Source of the DNA: Fulvia fulva
Taxonomy: Eukaryota > Ascomycota > Dothideomycetes > Mycosphaerellales > Mycosphaerellaceae
Direction of reading: 5' to 3'
DNA: 64,000 nucleotides
Assembly (NCBI RefSeq): GCF_020509005.1
Contig: NC_063012.1
Span: 186,001-250,000 of the forward strand
Part shown: one piece after another, positions 57,667-64,000 of the stretch
Position numbering within the stretch: the stretch's first letter is position 1
How the letters are laid out: each line of letters opens with the position of its first letter
Notes under the pieces: model-generated
What the model saw: the letters and a program-made list of their open reading frames with translations, nothing else
Told to the model about the DNA's origin: nothing
Database searches by the model: none
Program-made: the position numbers and the translations under genes

Positions 57667-59230
57667 ATGCATTTCAAGTACATCGCACTCACATTTGCTA
57701 CATATGCTGCTAGCAATGTACTAGCAGCACCAGTCCCCGACTCTTCTGATGTACGCTTGACGTATTCTCCCTTGTCGCTTGAGGTTCTGCAAATGTCAAG
57801 CTAACACTATTGCTTAGGGAACTGGTCTGAAGGTCCGAGCTGAGGTGCAACCCCAGGCACAAGACGTCAATGTCGAGGACGGCAAGGACCATCAACAGTA
57901 TACCAATGACAAAAACGAGCCGGTGGTGGCAGCATCGGCCTATGTACAGGAGGACACTGTAGAGCATCCAGCAGAGAAGCCAAAGGAGGGGACTCAGCTT
58001 CCTAAAGATCAGAAGAAACCAGTAGATGCGGTGCCGGTAACTGATGACAAGAAGCAAGAGGCGCTGCCGGAGTATCAGCAGGACACTGTTGACACTGTTG
58101 ACACTGTTGGTACACCCAAGGAGCAGCCGGAGCATCAGCAGGACACTGTTGGCACACCCAAGGACCAGCCGAAGCATCAGCAGGACACTGTTGACACACC
58201 CAAGGACCAGCCGGAGCATCAGCAGGACACTGTTGACACACCCAAGGACCAGCCGGAGCATCAGCAGGACATTGTTGACACTGTTGACACTGTTGACACA
58301 CCCAAGGAGCAGAACAAGGGCAACGTCGAAGACCACAAGGACCAGGACCAGAAGAAGAACCTAGTGGATACGGTGCCGGTGACTGATGACAAAAAACAAG
58401 AGGCGCAGCCGAAGTATCAGCAGGACACTGTTGACACTGTTGACACTGTTGACACTGTTGACGCTGTTGACACACCCAAGGAGCAGAACAAGGGCAACGT
58501 CGAAGACAACAAGGACCAGGACCAGAAGAAGAACCTAGTGGATACGGTGCCGGTGACTGATGACAAAAAACAAGAGGCGCAGCCGAAGTATCAGCAGGAC
58601 ACTGTTGACACTGTTGACACTGTTGACGCTGTTGACACACCCAAGGAGCAGAACAAGGGCAACGTCGACGAGAACAAGGACCAGGACCAGAGGAACCTAG
58701 TGGATGCGGTGCCGGTGACTGATGACAAAAAACAAGAGACGCAGCCAAAGCATCAGCAGGACACTGTTGACACAGTTGACACACCCAAGGAGCAGAACAA
58801 GGGCAACGTCGAAGAGAACAAGAACAACGTCGAAGAGAACAAGGACCAGATAGACAACCAGCAATTAGCCGCCACCGACACCCAGCTCGAGGACACACAG
58901 CACGTCAAAGTTCAGCAGACCGACGAACACCTCGACAACAAACAAGTCGCTGCACCATCCTACAACGGAGCTCCAACGTACGACCAAGCTCCCCCAACAT
59001 ACAACCAAGGTCAACGTCGGGGCCAAGGTCAACGTGGCGGTGGCGGCGGGTACGGAGGCGGCGCAGTCCCTGACTCAGGCTCACCCTGTGATATCCATGG
59101 CGAGCTCCTGTGCAATGGCGTTGAGCTGTTTGGACTGTGTCAATGGGGCCAGGTCATTTGGCAGTCTGTCGCCCCGGGGACTGCGTGTGTTGATGGGGAA
59201 ATCGCATATGCTAGGAGGATGAGGGTGTAG
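57667..59230 (+). CDS. Secreted VDT/QQD-repeat protein with CBM19-like C-terminal domain
   Basis: Exons 57667-57750 and 57818-59230, 498 aa. The 67-bp intron has GTACGC, a GCTAAC branch site and TTAG. Signal peptide: MHFKYIALTFATYAASNVLA. Residues ~75-400 are built of nested repeats: VDT triplets, TPKDQPEHQQDTVD units, and larger units with NKGNVED...DQDQKKNLVDTVPVTD. This part is extremely hydrophilic, rich in D, Q, K, T and V, with no Cys. The tail (~435-498) is G/R-rich, then CDIHGELLCNGVELFGLC-x15-C, a four-Cys pattern with VAPGTAC that resembles chitin-binding CBM19-type modules. Inference: a cell-wall or apoplastic protein that displays a long repeat spacer on a chitin-binding anchor. 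Repeat number probably varies. Confidence 0.75.
58080..58830 (+). repeat. Nested coding minisatellite
   Basis: At the small scale GACACTGTT is repeated in runs of two to five. At the middle scale ~48-bp units (CACCCAAGGACCAGCCGGAGC) repeat at 58130-58290. At the large scale units of about 150-180 bp repeat three to four times at 58310-58800. Frame is kept throughout, as expected for repeats under coding constraint. Confidence 0.9.
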
Positions 59231-59313
59231 ATCTGAAGGAGGGGAAGAGTAATGAGGAGAGGGAGTGTTGATTTGATAGCGTAGCGGGTTTGGGGACTCA
59301 TGATTTGATGACA

Positions 59314-59417
59314 TTACTGCTGCTTAGAGATATAGAATGACTTGACATAGGGAGGATGCAATGACTTACTGCTGCTTAGATATATAGAATGACTTGACAT
59401 GGGGAGTATGTAATCCC
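59314..59417 (+). repeat. 52-bp tandem duplication
   Basis: Copies start at 59314 and 59366; they share TTACTGCTGCTTAGA, TATAGAATGACTTGACAT and GGGGAG/GGGAGG-type ends with a few substitutions. It lies in the 3' flank of the secreted repeat gene. Confidence 0.9.
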
Positions 59418-60399
59418 TTTGCACCTTCTCTCGGTCAAAGTTTCTCGAAAGTCAGCTTGTGCCCTGCCAGCTGCTTGCTCACATGATTAGAGATGCCGTC
59501 CATTCATTCATCTTACATCCACATCCTGTGGACACGCTGTGGCTAGATGGGCGAATATTCATTCACTGTGGCTACAGCCTCGCACGGACGATTGATGCCT
59601 GGATCCCTAACAACAGTACCCAATACGCTCTTACCCACCCTGTAGTAGGCGCTAGTGGCCGTGGCCACACTATGGACACCAGTGGGCCAAGTCGTGGCCA
59701 CTGCGATATAATACATCCACCGTGGCCACGGCATCTCTACATCTACACATGATACAGCAACGACAGGCACATGGGGGTCGCACGGACTGTGACGAACATA
59801 AACTTACACCTCGAACAGGTATAGTGAGGCTGAAGATGCTGGTCTTAGAAGAAGACTCTTTTGTGTACGAGTGTGTAAAGGGATGACACTTTAAGCCAAG
59901 TTCCAACCAAGATCACCACCACATTGCTGTGTACAGTTTGATTGCGTTACTTGGATTGACCTGTGACGCGACGTTGGAGTAGGAGAATCCGGAGGTCAGC
60001 TCGTTGGTTTGCTAAACTTTATACGCCCCAGCTGAGGTCAGCTTACAGCCTTGCAGGGAATTTGAGTCTGGAAGAGGTCGGTTAGGCCTCCACCGGCCTC
60101 GATCCTTTCCTTAAATGGCAGGGATCCCTACTCTTGACTACAAGCTTAGCGCCGATACAGTCATTGCTATCGATCGATGCTTGTCACATTGTGATTGAGT
60201 GCGGCCGCAGGTTCGCAGGGGAGTATTAATTCTAAGAATGCGAGTGTTGCTACTAGGAACCACAAAAGGGGTATCGGAGGTTGCGGCATTAATAAGACAG
60301 ACCACGTTGAAGAGCACGCATAAATATTCCGCACCTCTCGACTTGCTGATCTCATCACTTCACATCACAACGCTCCAAGAAACCCTCGTCTCAACGAAC
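59418..60399. promoter_or_regulatory. Upstream region with clustered GTGGCCAC palindromes
   Basis: GTGGCCAC occurs at 59661-59668, 59694-59701 and 59722-59729, plus a GTGGCC at 59655-59660, within 75 bp. A TATA-like ATAAATATT at 60320-60328 lies about 75 bp upstream of the small secreted protein start. No gene is supported in this stretch. Confidence 0.5.
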
Positions 60400-60797
60400 A
60401 TGCAGTTCCTCAAAGTCATTCTCTTCTGCGGGTAAGTCGGAGAGCGCGATTTGAAATCTTCAACACAAGCGACTAATACTAGTCGTCGATGCAGTCTTAC
60501 CGCTGCTGTCGCAGTGCCTGACCCAGTCGCGGGTGCTATGAATGTCATCGCCGCCCGCGGGAACGACATCGCCGCTCGCGGAATCGACAAACAAATCTCC
60601 GAGCGTAAGCAACCTCTTCTCCTTTGTCGAAAATCAGCAACGCTAACGTGAGTTGTCTCGTAGACAAGAAAGACTGCGCGAAGGACCCAAGTCTGCTCAA
60701 ATGTTCCCATGAATCCAATGTGGCACTGATCAAGGAATACTGCAAGCAAGCCAAGAAGAATAAAAAGTCGATTCCCTCCGGTGTCCATTGCCCATGA
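60400..60797 (+). CDS. Small secreted Cys-rich protein (candidate effector)
   Basis: Exons 60400-60431, 60495-60604 and 60664-60797, 91 aa; introns of 63 and 59 bp have GTAAGT/GTAAGC donors and CTAAT/CTAAC branch sites. The signal peptide crosses the first splice (MQFLKVILFCGLTAAVAV). Then comes a short pro-like region with two AARG units (NVIAARGNDIAARGIDKQ). The mature end has four cysteines spaced C-x8-C-x12-C-x15-C: DCAKDPSLLKC, EYCKQAKKNKK and a terminal HCP. Four cysteines fit two disulfides. Size, signal peptide and cysteines are what fungal effector searches select; no homology to a named effector is recognised. A TATA-like box is about 75 bp upstream. Confidence 0.7.
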
Positions 60798-61745
60798 GAG
60801 CAATTCACCGTGTGCAATCATGAGGGACAGCGCGAGGCTTAGGCGGAGGAAGGATAAACGTCGATATTATGTGTCATTTGTGAACAGTCGCACCACTGTA
60901 GTCCAAAAAAAGGAAGTCGTTCTCGCTCATGCCTCTTGAACGAACTATCCTAAACCTGCTGCTTCGCCTTGGACTAATCTCCAGATCTTCGCATTCGCTG
61001 CAAAAACCTTGGGGGTTCAATCGTTCTGGTAGCGTAAGCTGCGTCGCCTGGCATACGCACTGAGACGAAGGAATAGTGAGAAGGGAATAGTGCTGCATAT
61101 TGCGCGAGCGAGTGGTGGAGGTGCCATTGCGAATGGACCTCTCGCCACCCTATCACCCAACACCGCCCTTCTCTACCGTCCTCACCGGACGCTGCGATGG
61201 TGTACAGGTCGACGCTCAGCTGCTTTTCGATCTTGACAGCTTCATCCAAAGTTGCGTTCATGACCCCCACAGAGTCTGTACGGCCACGAATCTTTACGCT
61301 GAGATTCGAGCTGCGAATTTTCGAATGTTTGTACATATCGAGTCATTACTCCGTAGTGGCGACTGACACGTCGCAGGCAGCGTGGCAACGATCCTCAAGC
61401 AAGATGAGACGAAGCGTGATCTTATCAACCGGAATCCAGGGACCTTTCATGTGACCGATTTCTTGCTTGGAAGAGATGTCGCTCACACACCAGACCGATA
61501 GCTTGCTGCCATATCTTACTGGTATGCACAGAATACTCAGGATCCATGGGTTGAGATGTCTCGTTTGGAGATCCATGAGTATGCTGACAATGCTCAGGAA
61601 CGGGCGGACTTTTTCAGCAGTTTCGGGTACATTGCATGATCGTGCAATGATTCACATGCACTTCCAAGCGCGCGGGATCATCTGGATCCCTGGGGACAGC
61701 TGAAAGTAAATATAGCAGAGATCAGTCTACATCCGGCTTATGTCA
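60798..61745. other. Gap with ambiguous minus-strand open frames
   Basis: Minus-strand frames at 61576-61346 and 61336-60974 look somewhat protein-like (for example VKIRGRTDSVGVMNATLDEA), and plus-strand frames overlap them. No start, splice or domain evidence decides. They could be a decayed gene or 3' exons related to the ankyrin gene. Confidence 0.35.
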
Positions 61746-62372
61746 TTACTCGCGAGTCTCCAAGGAGTGAAACCATAGATCAGCCTCCTCTGCCGCCACT
61801 AGCTCTATACCATCGAAGCCTTGCTTCCCGGAGTTATGAAGCCAGTTCGCTGTTGTCGTAGCGCCTGCTGCGAAGCCAGCCTGTGAGGCCGAAAGACCTT
61901 CGTGGTTCTTGCAATCTAACAAGAAACGCAATCTAGGGTCTCCGTCCATCTCGAACGTTGACATCGGCTCGATCATTATGCCATCCAGTTTTGTCGGCGA
62001 TTCTAGATCTAAGACGTCGGTGATATGGGCTTCGTCATAGTACCTGATCAAGGCCTTTGCGAGATCGAGATGATCGTGGATTGCAGCAATGTGTAGCGGC
62101 GTATTGCCGCTGTTGTCGGGCTGAACAGGCAGACTTTTGCGTGGTATACTGACTTCGAGAGGAAGAGGGGCGTGGTGAGTGGCAAAGCAGCGCACGAGGA
62201 CGTAGATAATGCGCCAGGTTCCGGTTTCCGCTGCGATATGCAGGAAATTTTGTCCGCCTTCGTCGATGCTGCATTGGAACATGGTAACACACCACTCAGA
62301 ATATCGCACTTTTCTCATGATACGTTCGAAGTCCTCCGGGCCTTTCGAACTGCAGCCCACAGTTGACCACAC
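61746..62372 (-). CDS. Ankyrin-repeat protein, possibly partial
   Basis: A 208-aa frame. Two clear ankyrin repeats: NFLHIAAETGTWRIIYVLV (~42-60) and GNTPLHIAAIHDHLDLAKAL (~88-107), with a weaker third, EGLSASQAGFAAGATTTANW (~158-177). The N-terminus starts abruptly, close to the first repeat, so an upstream exon may be missing. Spacer between repeats is longer than usual. It lies 619 bp downstream of a HET-domain gene in the same orientation; ankyrin and HET proteins are frequent neighbours in fungal self/non-self gene regions, but a functional link here is only inference. Confidence 0.6.
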   Translation of the reverse strand: MWSTVGCSSKGPEDFERIMRKVRYSEWCVTMFQCSIDEGGQNFLHIAAETGTWRIIYVLVRCFATHHAPLPLEVSIPRKSLPVQPDNSGNTPLHIAAIHDHLDLAKALIRYYDEAHITDVLDLESPTKLDGIMIEPMSTFEMDGDPRLRFLLDCKNHEGLSASQAGFAAGATTTANWLHNSGKQGFDGIELVAAEEADLWFHSLETRE

Positions 62373-62991
62373 ACGGCGGGAGGCCGAGGTCTCCGAGGTG
62401 ATTGCAGGCGCCTATCCTTTTTGGCCAGCGCTTCCTCGTCGCTAGCCTGCACACAGTATCTCTGCATATTGGTGAATGCTTCGTAAGGGTGCACGAGGCT
62501 TGGGCTAGTGTCTTCGTTGCAGGACGTTCTCTCTGAGAACAGCGGCCGTACGCAGCGTGTTATCGCGCTGGTGGTACAGCGTCACACTGCAGCACCGAAA
62601 GAATGCAACGCATCGCGGCGCAGCTGTTGGGTTGAGACATCGTTTCTCGATCAATCCCGAGTTGGGGAGTATTATTAAGGTAAGATTAGGATTGACTGTC
62701 GGCGCGCAGCTTCATCCTTCCGCATTTTCCCATATGCATCACACAGGGTCTGGTTTGTATCGAGTCGTGAACGCTCAGTCCGCGGACAAGAGCCTCTTCG
62801 TCCAATCTGCTGCAACGAGTGATTTCAGCCCGGCTAGATGGACAAGATAGCCCCCGACATGGACAGGAGCTCCAATACTGCACCCAAATCGGTAACGTAG
62901 CTAAGTTGTGTTACCGCTCCTGCGAATGAGTTCCAGAATTGAGAAGAGCGACCTGCAATACTTGTTGCGTGAATCCAGTCAGTACACAGCC
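62373..62991. other. Gap between ankyrin and HET genes
   Basis: 619 bp with no supported gene. It probably contains the ankyrin gene promoter and the HET gene 3' UTR. Confidence 0.45.
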
Positions 62992-64000
62992 TTAGTGGAT
63001 CTCGAACACTTTCTCTTCCAGATGATCAAGCTCTAGCTCTCCTGGGTTGCCGTCATTGTCGAAAGCACCATCTAGGTAGCATTCACCGATCATGAAATAA
63101 TGATCATCGACGGGCCTCGGTACGACAGTCAATGGAGCCATGCTCAGGAGCACGACAATGTCTCCTGGGATGCAGATCTTTGGACAAATACCTATGTGCC
63201 CCTGACTTGTTAGCATGATCTGTCTGTTGACACAGAAGTTCATTGAAATATTCGTAAACCGGTCTGCAGCTTGTTGCATCGTAACCGTGAATGCATTCAA
63301 CGTCACAGCTTCCTCCGAACGGCCATCAGGCAACATTGGGCCAAGGAAAGCCTCGAAATCCGCCTGCACTTGTACGCCGTTGTCTGCCTGTGCGTACTGG
63401 CCGTTGGCGACGAGCGTTCGCGCGATACGTCTCAAGCCGCAGGTCTGCTCTGCCAACAAATCATGCGATATGACGAATTTCGAGATCTCAACCAGGAAGA
63501 GTTCCCTGCGTTTGGTGAGAAATCCAGACAAAGAGTGTATCGTATCGAGCTGTCGACGATCCAGAGGAAGTATATTGCGGTCAACGATGCGGTCAAGAGG
63601 ACTTCCACTCAGTGGCGATGACACTTGATACCTGAAAGGAGGTAATTCGTGCAGGGGATCATGCAGCTCGTCCCGTGCCCCGTGTACGCGGTATACCCAC
63701 GATGGATACTCATAGTCTGTCAAATCGTCGGCCGATCGGTGGCGCAGTAGCTTCAGCGGGATAGCGCTACCCTCCTGCTTGATCACATACAGGCATGCGT
63801 CTCTGAACACTGCCGCTAGAGATTTGGCGTAGTCGGGCGCGAGGAGATCTGGCACGATTCCATTGGGGTGAGCCATGCCGAGCATGCCGTAGATCCTGTC
63901 TCGACCGTCACACACTTCCAACTCTTGATTCCCCACAGTTATGTGCTGTATCTGTGGTGCTCTGGACTGCCGATGTGCTTGGTAGAACCACCGCATCCAG
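62992..64000 (-). CDS. HET-domain (heterokaryon incompatibility) protein, C-terminal part; 5' end beyond the window
   Basis: The frame is open to the window edge; the first Met inside is at 63996 and gives 334 aa, but the N-terminal HET core must lie beyond 64000. What is seen is the later HET part, CDGRDRIYGMLGMAHPNGIV, matching the family's D-x-R-D-K-[IV]-Y-A-L-L-G. Then comes the DYAKSLAAVFRDACLYVIKQ helix and YPSWVYRVHG, in place of the usual LPSWVPDW. Near the C-terminus lie QGHIGICPKICIPGDIVVLL and HYFMIGECYLDGAFD, the conserved HET tail (G-x-GP, GD, IGE-C-Y). Such proteins can trigger cell death on non-self recognition in fungi; the partner is unknown. Confidence 0.85.
   Translation of the reverse strand, partial: WMRWFYQAHRQSRAPQIQHITVGNQELEVCDGRDRIYGMLGMAHPNGIVPDLLAPDYAKSLAAVFRDACLYVIKQEGSAIPLKLLRHRSADDLTDYEYPSWVYRVHGARDELHDPLHELPPFRYQVSSPLSGSPLDRIVDRNILPLDRRQLDTIHSLSGFLTKRRELFLVEISKFVISHDLLAEQTCGLRRIARTLVANGQYAQADNGVQVQADFEAFLGPMLPDGRSEEAVTLNAFTVTMQQAADRFTNISMNFCVNRQIMLTSQGHIGICPKICIPGDIVVLLSMAPLTVVPRPVDDHYFMIGECYLDGAFDNDGNPGELELDHLEEKVFEIH

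Noticed and set aside
57710..58898. Long minus-strand Cys/Gln-rich and Leu/Val-rich frames
   Set aside because: They are antisense readings of the plus-strand minisatellite, whose plus frame has a signal peptide and a Cys module.
1..64000. tRNA or rRNA genes
   Set aside because: No convincing cloverleaf with a GGTTCRAATCC-type T-arm was found by eye; a tRNAscan run would be decisive.

Overview
The window is nuclear DNA of a filamentous ascomycete. Genes are compact, introns are 44-123 bp with GTAAGT/GTGAGT-type donors and CTAAC/CTGAC-like branch sites, and the conserved genes are typical of Pezizomycotina: beta-tubulin, Ufd4, TRAPPC11, Vps9, ASNSD1, Mzt1, HOT dehydrogenase and a HET protein. 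A Dothideomycete (Mycosphaerellales-like) source is my inference from general resemblance and is not proven here. I saw no rRNA, tRNA, transposon ORF, CRISPR array or prokaryotic operon.

Layout. 1-2.2 kb: no supportable gene. 2.2-11.1 kb: three consecutive minus-strand genes that look like a tandem paralogous family. They share a W-rich C-terminal helical domain, two have membrane-spanning N-termini, and all three carry the same non-coding block about 250-300 bp upstream of the proposed starts. I do not recognise this family. 11.7-14.6 kb: a mitochondrial membrane protein gene divergent from beta-tubulin (5 introns). 14.6-20 kb: gene-poor, with a degenerate repeat of about 160 bp and one small Cys-rich protein gene. 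20.0-41 kb: mostly housekeeping and regulatory genes: an F-box protein, the Ufd4-type HECT ubiquitin ligase, mitochondrial hydroxyacid-oxoacid transhydrogenase, a multi-span membrane protein, three F-box or F-box-like genes, Vps9 (Rab5 GEF) and an ASNSD1-type asparagine synthetase-domain protein. 42.1-48.7 kb: a very large predicted secreted protein (about 2,126 aa) rich in Kex2-type dibasic sites, with three clear copies and one weak copy of a domain I do not recognise. 49.3-56.8 kb: conserved small protein, a 755-aa fungal protein, MOZART1 (Mzt1) and TRAPPC11. 57.7-64 kb: accessory-looking right end with a secreted repeat protein carrying a CBM19-like Cys tail, a small secreted 4-Cys protein, an ankyrin-repeat protein and a HET-domain protein cut by the window edge.

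How the genes relate. Ufd4 and the F-box proteins belong to ubiquitin signalling. Vps9 and TRAPPC11 serve endosome and Golgi traffic. Beta-tubulin and Mzt1 serve microtubules. They are ordinary neighbours and not a pathway cluster. The most novel items are the three-gene family at 2.2-11.1 kb, the giant dibasic-rich secreted protein at 42.1-48.7 kb, and the secreted/HET/ankyrin end. Exon borders were worked out by eye from splice signals and reading-frame continuity. The splice or frame junction inside the second paralogue (5468-7346) could not be resolved.
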